Source: Eustoma russellianum
Lineage: Eukaryota > Streptophyta > Magnoliopsida > Gentianales > Gentianaceae
Direction: 5' to 3'
Length of the DNA: 64,000 nt
Assembly (NCBI GenBank): GCA_036186865.1
Contig: AP025046.1
Location: 31,459,957-31,523,956 of the forward strand
The notes under the pieces are model-generated. The model worked only from the letters and a program-made list of their open reading frames with translations, had not been told where the DNA came from and made no database searches. The position numbers and the translations under genes are program-made. Positions 21,353 to 31,197 of this stretch are shown here, piece after piece. Within the stretch, counting starts at the first letter, position 1. Every line of letters starts with the position of its first letter.

Positions 21353-21358
21353 AAAAAA

Positions 21359-22258
21359 TATATATATATAGCTAAAAACTGATTTTACCTTCGCTTTGTG
21401 AACGTTGAGCTTTAAAAACTTCATATCCAGCTGACTATAATATGTGACGAACAATTGGATTTTTCTCCTAAAGTTTGATACCGTGCTTCTCTTTGCACTG
21501 TCACAAAATGGTTCTACCACTACCTAAACAACAGGCAAATTTTAATGAAAACAATTTAAGGAAAGAAATGGGGTATAATGTTAATGTTAGTAACATTTAC
21601 CAATTTGTTCGGGTCCAATTCATTCTCAAAGTGCAGACTCCAGTCAGCATTCTTTTCAATAAGAATAGAAGTCTCATTAAAAGTCGATGAGTTCATCCAT
21701 TAGAAATAACCAGAGAAAAGATTATAAAGGAAAAAAAGAAAACAATAGTAAAAGAACAACTAAAAACAATTACTGAAATAAGACATGAAAATGTTTGTTT
21801 TATGAATTAAATTAAACTGTGTTGTTATCATAAAAAAGGCAAGTTTATGCATAACCTAACGCACCATCAATGTCTGTTGATTAAAAAATCTCATTCTCAA
21901 AGTGCAGACTCCAGTCAGCATTGTTTTCAATAAGAATAGAAGTCTCATTAAAAGTCGATGAGTTCATCCATTAGAAATAACTAGAGAAAAGATTATAAAG
22001 GAAAAAGAAAACAATAGTAAAAGAACAACTAAAAACAATTACTGAAATAAGACATGAAAATGTTTGTTTTATGAAGTAAATTAAACTGTGTTGTTATCAT
22101 AAAAAAGGCAAGTTTATGCATAACCTAACGCACCATCAATGTCTATTGATTAAAAAATCTCATAATTGAATATCACAATTTTAACGAGTAAAAATCAATT
22201 GATGATCCCACCATTTCTAGCAAGTGCAGTAAAAAGCTGAAAAGTCCATGTAATCAAA
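21359..22258 (-). pseudogene. Thioredoxin-like pseudogene, right palindrome arm
   Basis: Mirror copy of 14331-14976. On the minus strand, exon 1 ends NADWSLHFENELDPNKLV with an intact GT donor. Exon 2 reads VVVEPFCDSAKRSTVSNF...MKFLKLNVHKAK, followed by a GTAAAATC donor and the (AT)n tract. Exon 3 is separated from it by the L1, and only its 3' end survives at 15292-15392. The redox CxxC is absent here too. The exon-1 segment is tandemly duplicated. Confidence 0.6.
21621..22161. repeat. 271-bp tandem duplication in the right arm
   Basis: Unit 1 is 21621-21891 and unit 2 is 21892-22161. They are almost identical, both starting CATTCTCAAAGTGCAGACTC and ending in GATTAAAAAATCTC. The left arm (14331-14700) has a single copy, so this duplication came after the palindrome formed. 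Confidence 0.9.
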
Positions 22259-22261
22259 TAG

Positions 22262-22781
22262 TTAAATTATTTAAGAATGGAAAACTCGATATTCTCTTAA
22301 ATTGTTTAATTATGTATTCACACTTGTTTTCCGGTGTATGATCACATTGTGGGTACAGACAGGCTACTTACTAGGCGATGTTTTTTCGCTCATACTACAC
22401 TTGTTGACATTTTATAGAGAATCAGGGGTATGATCTAGTGCTCGTCGAGGATGAGTCCGAGTGAGGTTACCGATGGTTCGAGGACTGACGGGAGGATTTA
22501 TTTATGGAATTTATTTTGAGACTTTTATGGATTTGAGATCTGATATTTGAGACTTAGAGATACTTTATTAAGTTTACAATTTATGTTTTGGATTTAGACA
22601 TTCCTAGACTTGTTTACTGATGGTTTAAGGACTATTTCCGTTTTAATTTTATGACGTTTCCGCTATATCAGTCTGCATCAATTTGCTGACGTGCATACGA
22701 TTTGTTTCGGCGCCTTATATTTCTCTTAGCATAATACGTCAGATGAACCGTTCGAATGCTAGGGCTTGGACGGGACGCTAC
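22262..22781 (+). repeat. Partial gypsy family A LTR, right palindrome arm
   Basis: The last 520 bp of the LTR, ending GGACGGGACGCTACA. It is the mirror image of 13797-14327, including the truncation point next to TCCATGTAATCAA. Confidence 0.85.
22365..22464 (+). promoter_or_regulatory. LTR hairpin / acceptor / acidic mini-frame module (family A, right arm)
   Basis: GGCGATGTTTTTTCGCTCA is followed by a pyrimidine-rich tract and TTTTATAG (AG at 22416-22417; the C of CAG is changed to T). The frame after two bases reads NQGYDLVLVEDESE and stops at 22462-22464, identical in protein to the left arm. Confidence 0.5.
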
Positions 22782-22782
22782 A

Positions 22783-22928
22783 GGTGGTGTAGAGCATTTA
22801 AGCAACGATCTTATATTTAAGTGACGATCGTTTGAGCGGTACGCATACTTATGATAATATACCTAAGCAATGATCTTAGACTTAAGGGACGATCTTTTGA
22901 GGGGTACGCATACTTATGATAATATTAT
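22783..22928 (+). repeat. Gypsy family A PBS region and duplicated leader (~64-bp units)
   Basis: GGTGGTGTAGAGCATTT after the LTR end is a decayed iMet-type primer-binding site. Behind it, two tandem units (about 22800-22864 and 22865-22928) share GATCTTAGACTTAAG-like text and GGTACGCATACTTATGATAA. The left arm has this leader interrupted by the RTE LINE. Confidence 0.65.
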
Positions 22929-23064
22929 GCTTATGCGATTTTAATTACTTGCACTATTTAAGTTTTCATCCTGACCTTTTGCATGTGCCCTTAGACACGG
23001 TCATAGCAGCCTTCAATTTTATACTACCTTATAGAATTAAATAAATTGCAATGTTTACAGCAAG

Positions 23065-23921
23065 ATGCCTCCACGAAAAGACGTTAATGGAAGTGATAGT
23101 TATAGTTGAATTATAGTGCCCTTCCACAGGCACTAGTGGACGCACTGATACAGATCGGTCTGGTAGTGAATTGAGCTGCATCACAACTACAGTACGGGAC
23201 CAGGTACCACTATAGAGATGAAGCGGGTACACGTCCCTACCTTTGACGGGGGTGCTGACCCGGATGATGCGGATAATTGGCTAAGCGAGGTGGAGAACAA
23301 TTTTGTACTACTGCAGGTGCGTGACGAGATGAAAACTATGTTGATCCGACCATTCCTGATTGGTGAAGCGGACAAGTGATGGACTCCTACGGTGATGTAT
23401 TTGCCTAGGGGTGTTAACGAACTAAATACTAGGTTTTTGCATTTGGATTCGTTTAGCTAAACAAACTATTTAGCTCCGTTCGTTTATTGTAATGAGCCTT
23501 AAATTTGGTTTGAGTTCTGCTCGATAATACCATGACTAAAAAAGCCAAACAGTTCGGCTCATTTTCGTAAACGAACTCAAACAGGTATTCACAACCACTC
23601 ACTTGGGCCTAGTTCAGAGAAAAGTTTAAGAGGTTCTATGTCTTGCCATCAGTAACTTTGCAGAAGATAGGGGCTTTCGAGACATTGAGACATGGGCCAA
23701 TCATTATTGTGACAGAGTATGCTAATCAGTTTACCGCCTTAGGGAGATTTGTGCCTTTTATTATGGGCGGTATGCACCTAAAGATGGTGAAGTTTGAAAG
23801 AGGTCTGAATACTCGCATTCGCACAGGAGTGGTGAATGCCAATACCCGGGATTTTAGAGAGGTGTTGAATGCGTGTTATCTGGTGGAGAATGACTTGCAG
23901 CGTAGTGATGAGGAAAACTGA
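23065..23921 (+). pseudogene. Gypsy gag (family A), right arm
   Basis: Starts MPPRKD at 23065, as in the left arm. The gag domain is visible in two frames: VHVPTFDGGADPDDADNWL, then SEVENNFVLL (from 23218), then a stop at DK*W. The MITE remnant (23406-23590) follows, then FKRFYVLPSVTLQKI, VTEYANQFTALGRFVP and VKFERGLNTRIRTGVVNANT, ending at 23921. The zinc knuckle retained in the left arm is missing here, and protease follows after about 50 bp, so an internal deletion occurred. This copy is not functional. Confidence 0.8.
23406..23590 (+). mobile_element. hAT-like MITE remnant, other end deleted
   Basis: Begins TAGGGGTGTTAACG, preceded by the TSD half TATTTGCC. It matches 11125-11404 in inverted orientation but has lost its distal end, close to GAACTCAAACAG, where gag text (ACAACCACTCAC) resumes. 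The two copies are complementary halves of one ancestral insertion. Confidence 0.75.
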
Positions 23922-23969
23922 GGCAAGAGACGCGACTAGCGATAGACCCAGAAGATCGGTCAAAGTACC

Positions 23970-24212
23970 ATGGAGGGTTCCTATGAGACATTAGCAGCCA
24001 CAGCCAATGTCTCGTTCGATAGTGGCGCGAGCCTCTCATTTGTTGCCAAGAGGTTTGTCCAGAACCTTAGGAGCTGCCTGGAATGGCTAGACACCCCTAC
24101 GTGTCCTAGCCGCAGGAGACCAAGTTATCATCTCGTACCATCGGTTCAAGGACTGCGAACTAGAGATGGAAGACTGTACTTTTGATTCTATGCTTATACC
24201 GATCCAAAATCC
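23970..24212 (+). pseudogene. Gypsy protease fragment, end of the right arm
   Basis: Carries VSFDSGASLSFVAKRFVQNL, the aspartic protease active-site region (DSGA). The match to the left arm ends at ATGCTTATACCGATCCA, near 24210, where the sequence changes to a non-repetitive stretch leading into the importin-like exons. This is the outer edge of the duplicated segment. Confidence 0.75.
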
Positions 24213-25161
24213 TTGTGCTTTTACTGAAGCTCTCCTATTAGTAAGTCCTAAACTTCCCCATCTTTCCACCACCTTTCTCATTATACTTTTAGGCGATTAT
24301 CATCTTTCTCTTAAAAAGAACAATGTCGCCTAAGGGAAGACCAAGAAAGGTAGATCTTTTTTTCTTGTTTAGTTGTCCCACATGGTTTGAATACTTATTG
24401 TTTTTTGTTTATTTTCCTTATTCCTTATGTTATGGGCTTTTCATGAAGGATGCTTCTCTTTTTAGTCCCAAAATATAAGGATGTACCTAGTGGTTGGAAG
24501 ATGACATTTTGATAGTCAATTCGATTTGAGCACATTAAGTCTAGTGGTTGGAAGATGACATATTAGTTTGCAACTAAATGTAAGGGCATTTTTTTTGTGA
24601 CATTAGGGGTGTAAGGGCATTTCAATAAGTACATCTAAACAACAATTTGAGTGTGGAAATACATAGTTTTTGTCGACAATTGTAGTATGCAATTTAGTTT
24701 AGTGAATGATATGTTCAAATGCTTTGTATTATATATTAAAAGAATCAAATCAATCATGGTCATTATTCTTAAGTGATCACTTGAAGTTTTAATTACTGGC
24801 TTCATTTCTAGTTTTTGAGTTGTATACTTGAAGTAGTCTAATCATTAAGCTGGATGACAGAATGATTTCACCATGTTCTTTACGCTTCTTGGCGTTAATG
24901 GCACTTCAGATTTGGTATACCGTTGTCTTTTTATTTTCAATTGATGATTTTACTATTACTGGCGGTTACAGTTAAATATACTTCCTTCCATGGCTATGGT
25001 GAAGTCAAGTGATCGCTCTTCCCGGTTAAAAACTACCAAGTGATTCCACGAATTGCTCTCACATGGTTTTTGTTGAACCTTATCTGTCAATTTTTATTAG
25101 TTATTCTTACATCTTTTAGCTTGGACAACGTCATACTTTTATCGCGTTGATTTATCTGCAG
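24213..25161 (+). other. Intron-like stretch, possible first exon of the importin-like gene
   Basis: T-rich and intron-like. One candidate exon lies at about 24290-24350: after TATACTTTTAG it reads DYHLSLKKNNVA, stop, GKTKK and ends at AAAG|GTAGAT. Its basic LKK-type text could be a decayed importin-beta-binding segment, but this is weak. I see nothing else. Confidence 0.25.
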
Positions 25162-26371
25162 AGCAGAGCCTCCCGATCAAGGAAGTTATACAATCTAAAG
25201 TTGTTCATATGTTTGTTCAACTTCTTAAGATGGAAGTTTTTCCAGAGATTCAGGTTTATGCTTGAATAACTGTTTGTTTTGAGCTTAGTTCTAGGCTTGA
25301 GGTGATGGATTTGTAGTTCTTTTGTTCATCAACTTATGTCTCTCAAGAGTCCGCTGCTCGGGTTCTCATACGCATTGCTTCAGGAACCTCTACAGCCACA
25401 AAAGGTGGCAATTAGTCACATCATTTATATGACCCTTAACGGCTTTATTGTTTCAGAATGGCCATTGGATCTTTGTGACAATTTTGCGAGGCAATAGATC
25501 CAATACAACGGGCGCTTATGCTTCTTGTGTATTCAGATCACGAGGAGGTGATATGTTATGCATGCGCTTCTCTTGGTGTGGTATCTGGTTGGATGACTGT
25601 CAATCTTAAAGATATGATCCTAAAGCCGATCCCTATTCCCAACCTCGCCAACTCGTCAAGTGAGTCTATGTAATGGCATGTAATGCAGTTTCTTATGTTG
25701 TCTTTTTCTTTTTTCACTTTAAGTTCATTGGGTTAGTTTCTATATCTATATTTTCTCTAGCCATGAATCTCCTAATGTGGTTTTTGGCGCACTTGGCACA
25801 TTAGGGAACCTTATGGAAGAAAATAAAAACGTGTTTAAGATGTGAGTTTCTTAGGTAGTCTTGTTTCAAATATTGTTTACAATATCTTAAATTAATACTC
25901 AATCCTCCTATTCCTGTTGTTCTTTTATGTTGTTTGATTTTAAGAATTCTAGTTTGTCACTAGATTTTCTTCACAATCTTTACAATTAAGTGCAGATGCC
26001 TCGATTTACCCTATGTTTCATACAAGGGTTTTTTCTCATTTCTTCTTTCCCCAAAGCATTCAGTTGTTTACTGTTTGAGCTACTCTCTTGACCACCCAGG
26101 TTGTGGTTGTTGAGATGTCTGTTAATTGTTCATCATCCATTCTGCCATCTTGAGGACACAAAGCAAAGGGAAAAAATCTCGATGTTTGTGAATTCTGTTT
26201 TTGTTTGAGGGTGGATTCTTAACCATGTGATTTTCCCTATTTTAGCTTATGCATTCAGATGGAGGATTTACAGAATGGCAGAGGTTTTTGAACCATAAAA
26301 ACATGGGTATCCAGAAAGAAGCTTGTTGGGTTAGTTCTTTTCATTGTGCTCGTGCTGGGTGGATGATACAG
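25162..26371 (+). pseudogene. Importin-alpha-like pseudogene (ARM-repeat exons)
   Basis: Five exon-like blocks between plausible splice sites. Block 1 (25162-25253) reads SLPIKEVIQSKVVHMFVQLL and ends PEIQ|GT. Block 2 (about 25349-25404) reads ESAARVLIRIASGTSTATK. Block 3 (about 25490-25661) reads RALMLLVYSDHEEVICYACA and ends before GTGAGT-like text. Block 4 (25762-25841) reads HESPNVVFGALGTLGNLMEE. Block 5 (26254-26371) reads FLNHKNMGIQKEACWVSS and ends MIQ|GTAGGC. These match, in order, ARM repeats of importin alpha, the nuclear-import adaptor that binds nuclear localisation signals. Key Trp/Asn residues are lost (ARVLIRI for AWALTNI; ACASL for ACWAL), repeats are missing, and the N- and C-termini are absent. 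A decayed or strongly diverged copy; identification rests on motif order. Confidence 0.6.
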
Positions 26372-26436
26372 GTAGGCACTCTTATTCATTAATTTTGCTT
26401 TTCTTTGGCCAATAATCCAAGTGATATAGCTTTAAA

Positions 26437-26486
26437 TATATATATATATATATATATGTATATGTGTGTGTGTGTATATATGTATA
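26437..26486. repeat. (TA)n/(TG)n microsatellite
   Basis: An alternating TA run followed by TGTGTGTGTG and TATATATG, in the non-coding stretch just before the LARD. Confidence 0.85.
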
Positions 26487-26570
26487 TAAGCTAATTACAA
26501 AAAAATATATACTTGTGAGTTAAAATTTCGTATATAAGTCCAATCAGACGATTTTACAATGGTTTGTTAC

Positions 26571-27023
26571 TATTGAGAAATACACCGCTCATGTACATAT
26601 ATGGAGGATTGGCCAGCATACGATTCGTACATGTATATATCATGTGTAATGTATATATAAATGTATAAATAAAATATGTATATAGTTGTATTTGTGGGAT
26701 CCTGTATTTATTATACCGCAGGACTAAGGGGTAAACATGCTGTTATCTTCTTATTTTCTCCTTCCTGTTTCTTCTGCACAGCCGACCTGCAAGATGGACG
26801 TCTTGTCCATTGTCAAAGGCAGAAGAGAGCCGTTGAAGCTCCAAGGCAGATCTGTATATATTTTTGTCTACGCTTGTAAAATAAATGGAGGAATTAAAAC
26901 CTTTTTTCCCAATTGCTGTTCTTTCGGTTCTTCGTTTTCTTATGATTATTTATTGCTTGCTTCAATTGCTTCTCAATCTTCCGTTTCATCAATTGCATTC
27001 GTTATTTAAGCTAAAATCCAACA
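26571..27023 (+). repeat. 5' LTR of the LARD (453 bp)
   Basis: Starts TATTGAGAAATACACCGCTC and ends AAAATCCAACA. It begins TA rather than TG, and the 3' LTR does the same, so TATTG is the true end. Confidence 0.88.
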
Positions 27024-27072
27024 TGTTATCAGAGCCATATGTTGACATGTTATCAGAGCCATATGTTGATTA
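27024..27072 (+). other. Tandemly duplicated primer-binding site
   Basis: TGTTATCAGAGCCATATGTT follows the LTR directly and is repeated in full from about 27048 (24-bp period). Both copies carry the TATCAGAGC core complementary to the initiator Met-tRNA 3' end. Confidence 0.8.
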
Positions 27073-30000
27073 AGGATGAAGTTTTTTTTCCTTCCAAAAT
27101 TCTTGGACCATCGTTCCCTGGTTGATTATGCAATTGCATGTTATCTGTTCAATTTAAATCTTTATCATTTTGGTCTCTGTCTGGGTTGTCTCGTTCTATT
27201 TTTCGCTGGATGTTTATGTAATTCTGTTTCCTCTTCTACACTTGACTTTGATGATTTGTCTAAGCTGTGTCTGTGAACCGGTGTATTTTTTCAAGTTCCA
27301 GTTGCTGTTGCTTTTCACTTTCATGCTTCATCTTCTAATGGTCTTAATTCACCAGCTTTATAACCAATTTATACTGAGTTGTAAATTTCTCTCCGTCTCA
27401 ATACTTGGCTTGAATTAATGGAAATTGATGTTCAACGAATACTGCCATATCATATGCCCAGATGGTGTTTGATTTATGTCCTCAATGGTTTTGTTCCTTG
27501 ATAAGGTGGCGACCCTGTCTGCAGGGGTAGTGAAAGGCTTCTGTATTGCATTTACTTATGGGTTTCCACAGTGCACGCAAGGTATTTGAGTTTTTGCCCA
27601 ACCTTGTGGGTGAGTGACCTTCACAGCTGAAGCTGCTGTGAGTCTGCCGTGGTGTTTTTACAACCAGTTGGTCTTCTATTCTGCAATGATGAATCACACT
27701 TCCAGGTGGTATTCTTCCCTAAAACTACTTAAGTTGGTTTCTTCTTCTCAAGTAAGCTATTTCTTACTCTGTATTCCTGTTTTTTCTTTATGGAAAATAT
27801 GTGGATAACTGGACGTGTATATATGAATCTCTCTCTCTCTTGTATTGTAAGATTGTTATGAATGCATTCAGTTCTTATCTCATGTATATGCAATGGCGGG
27901 TTGAGTTGGTACGATTGCAATGATGTTGTGTTATGTTGTTCTCGTTTAAGCCCTGTGATTGTGGCTTAGGGTCGTCTGCCTGCTAGTCAATTACTCTGTT
28001 TGGGTGACTAACTGTGTTGGGTTAAAAGCTGGATCCATGTCATGACTGTTTTGTGAATTATCTCCTGAATGTCATACTCATAATGTACCCTCCCTAATAG
28101 GTTTTCTCATCAATGACAGTTCAGATGGCTGAAAGGAAAAAAAAAACCTTCTATTGTTTCTATATGGTATCGACGCAAAAACCTACCAATGTTGCTGCTG
28201 ATTTGAACCATGTTCAAGTGTCTTGTGTGTAGGGTGTTCTACCTCCTGTGTGTTTGGGCACCTTTAGGATCTGTTCAATACTGGTAAAGTTAAACCAACA
28301 GTAACTGTTCAAAGGGGTGTTAAACCAAGGATCTTGTTTTTGATATGCTAAACATACTGAGTCATAAACATGAATTCCTCTGAGCCATTCCATTTCTTGT
28401 TGAGGCCTTAGTTGCGATTATTATTGAGTTGGATGTGTTTTCCCAGGATGTTTATTGAGGCCACTGTTGCCATTCTTATTGAGCTGGATGTGTTTTTCCC
28501 AGCAGGCCTGAGTTGCCATGATTGTTATTTGATGGCATACGTGTCCTTATTATTACTTGTAAGATGTCGCTTCCGAAATATAAATGGTATGTTTGGCTAG
28601 ATGGTATTCCTAGCATGTTCTTTATGAAAGTTGCCTGGTGAATTATGATGTCTTCCCTCAACACTAATTATAGAATGAGTCAATATAGACCTCTATGTCC
28701 GTAAATTGGTATTATCTGACAATAATAATAAGTGTTCTTCCCGTTACTCCCTTTAAATTGCTTATTCTAATCATTTCCCTGTATTATAATTGCAATTATT
28801 TAAACTGTTGCATTTGCCCTGTGGTTCTTAATGTCTCCTTATCTGCATAGGGCCTGTGGTTATCTTTACCCTATTTGGTTTACATGGCTGGTTGAAATTG
28901 AAAAATGTATAAATGCATGTCTCTGTCTCTAAAATCTGTTATTTCAGTATATACTGTTATTTGCTCTTCTTACCTTCTTAAAGTCCATGCCGGTTATTCT
29001 TCCCCAGGGTATATGTTTATGTACCATATGTTGCTGTCGTCATATGTTTGTCGATTCACTTGTAAGATAAAATGATTATGAGATAAATCCCTATCGCCAT
29101 TCTTAATTGCACAGTTGTTTGATCATTGACCAGTTACTAAGTGGAGGTAATAATGTGCTATGGATCTAAGCCGTGGTCAAGCAATCCCTAGCAAGTGATC
29201 TCTAGGCACTATTAGCTGAATATCTTGCTTTATATGATATATAAATGCCTCCTTGGTTGTCAATCGCTTTTTGGGCTGTTTAGGTATGTTATGTTCTTTT
29301 GGTTCTTAGTATCTTCCACTCTGGGATCCACTCTCTGCTTATCGTTCCTGGTATGCACGTTGCCTGAATAAATAATGGCTTCCTCTATGTGGAAAATCAT
29401 CTCTGATTCTAGCTGTTCACACTCATTAAATTATTGTTTGTTAATGCTTCTATGAGTTTACTTGAAAAGCTTTCTAAATATGCTATTAGTTTTGGACAAT
29501 CATCTTATGATGTCTAGTCATGACATTTGGATATTATGTGTTATTGTTAAACTGTTTTATCTGCTTGGGTGTCTGGATCCATACATGATATCTTTGTTGT
29601 TCCTCTGTTTTAAAATAATGCTATGCTGTAATCCTTGCATCTATGATTGCTCATTGATGATTAAGAATCAATTGTGCATCTCTGATGGTGCGTATATTCA
29701 GTTTATGTGCTGGTAGTATCTTGCTAAATGATCTAGAGTTCCCTTGTGTAAATGGCATAAAGTTTTGTGAGGATGCATGATCTTGTAATTTTGAAGTAAC
29801 CTTTACATTGTAACCAGTCCTAAAATGGGATTTGAAATGTGGTGGCTAATAAATGAATTCTGTTTGTTGCTGAGCTCTGTCTTCTTGTGATGATGTAAAT
29901 TGAAGCTGTTCCTCTCTGCAGTGTTGTCTAAACTCTTCTTTTAGTGTATCCTTGAGTGTTGTCTTACCTTGAAAACTTTTCTTTTGTTCTCTCACGAGGA

Positions 30001-30609
30001 AATGAATTGTTTCTTGCTTTCATATTCATGAAGCAAATATTTCTGTAGTTGTTCAGCGGCATGTGCTGGTTATTTGTCTGGGAGTTATCAACATCATACC
30101 ATCGGCAAATATTTCCTTCGTTGGTTGTGGCTGCATCCTAGGTTGGTAAATGATTCAAATATATAGATTGTAGATTGTATTGTATGATTTGAATATAGTG
30201 TTACATGTCTATGTGTTGTGTTCCAATCTACTGCCTTGATTCTGGATTTCTTCTCCATATTCAACTAAACTTTCCTTGTTCAATTAGCTGCTTTGTTCCT
30301 GGTGCTTCCTGTTCTGTTTCATTTGCAGGAGTGTTCACTAACCATTTTTTGTAGGTGCTACAAGAACCCGGAGTTTGTGCTAACATTTTGTTTTGTAGGA
30401 TTTTGTTAACGACCCCTGCCCATTTACCAAGGGGGGAGTAATAAATACACGGAGGGATTCCAAAAGAACTGGTGTGAGTGTGCATCCGATGAGTCCAAGT
30501 TGCTATCCGTTTGAAGATAAGGATGTTACTATTTTAAAGATCCATGGTGGTTCTCTGAAGCTACTGCGTATATGTTTCAAACTGTGTTGCATCTGTCCGT
30601 ACACTCGGT
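27073..30609 (+). other. Non-coding interior of the LARD
   Basis: About 3.5 kb of T-rich text (many CTGTTTG, GTTGTG and TTATTG words) without any frame longer than about 85 codons and without recognisable motifs. It contains a short duplicated segment near 28405-28500 (two copies of GAGTTGGATGTGTTTTCCCA-like text). Confidence 0.7.
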
Positions 30610-30620
30610 TTGAGGGAGAG
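30609..30620 (+). other. Polypurine tract of the LARD
   Basis: TTGAGGGAGAG directly precedes the 3' LTR start TATTGCG. Confidence 0.75.
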
Positions 30621-31192
30621 TATTGCGAAATACACTGCTCATGTACATATATGGAGGACTGGCCAGCATACTGCTCATACATGTATATATCATGTGTAAT
30701 GTATATATAAATGTAATAAATAAAATATGTATATAGTTGTATTTGTAGGGTCCTGTATTTATTATACCGCAGGACTAAGGGGTAAAAAGGCTGTTGTCTT
30801 CTTATTTTCCCCTACTTGCTTCCCCTGCACAACCGACCTGCAAGATGGACGTCTTGTCTATTGTCAAAGGTAGAAGAGAGCCGTTGAAGGTCTAGGACAG
30901 ATCTTTATATATTTTTGGTTAGCCTTGTAAAATAAATGGAGAAATTGAAGATGAGTAATAAAACCTTTTTTCCCAATTGCTTTCTGTTCTTCGTTTTCTT
31001 ATGATTATTTCTTGCTTGCTTCAATTGCCTCCCAAATTTCCGTTTCATCAATTGTATTCGTTATTTAATCTAATTTCTTGCTTGCTTCAATTGCCTCCCA
31101 AATTTCCGTTTCATCAATTGTATTCGTTATTTAATCTAATCCCAATCTTCCGTTTCATCAATTGTATTCGTTATTTAAGCTAAAATCCAACA
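30621..31192 (+). repeat. 3' LTR of the LARD (572 bp)
   Basis: Matches the 5' LTR and ends AAAATCCAACA. It is longer because a block starting TTCTTGCTTGCTTCAATTGC and ending GTTATTTAATCTAA is tandemly duplicated, plus a partial third copy (31005-31180). Confidence 0.88.
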
Positions 31193-31197
31193 GTTAC

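Larger units (their letters stand above)
15394..21358 (+). mobile_element. Nearly full-length plant L1-type LINE
   Basis: Contains a short 5' leader, ORF1 (15428-16756), ORF2 (16753-20613 with three nonsense codons), a 3' UTR of about 740 bp and a short A-tail at 21353-21358. It lies inside the right arm of the palindrome, between the inverted last exon (ending 15392) and the (AT)n of the last intron (21359). About 100 bp of exon plus adjoining intron is missing at the insertion. I find no clear TSD. It is the least decayed element in the window and so probably one of the last to arrive. Confidence 0.9.
26571..31192 (+). mobile_element. Non-autonomous LTR retrotransposon (LARD)
   Basis: 5' LTR 26571-27023, PBS, a 3.6-kb internal region without coding capacity, polypurine tract, and 3' LTR 30621-31192. 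It is flanked by a perfect 5-bp TSD GTTAC (26566-26570 and 31193-31197). All internal open frames are short and lack gag or pol motifs. Such an element must use proteins of another LTR retrotransposon. The PBS type suggests a copia- or gypsy-like partner, but the partner is not visible here. Confidence 0.88.
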
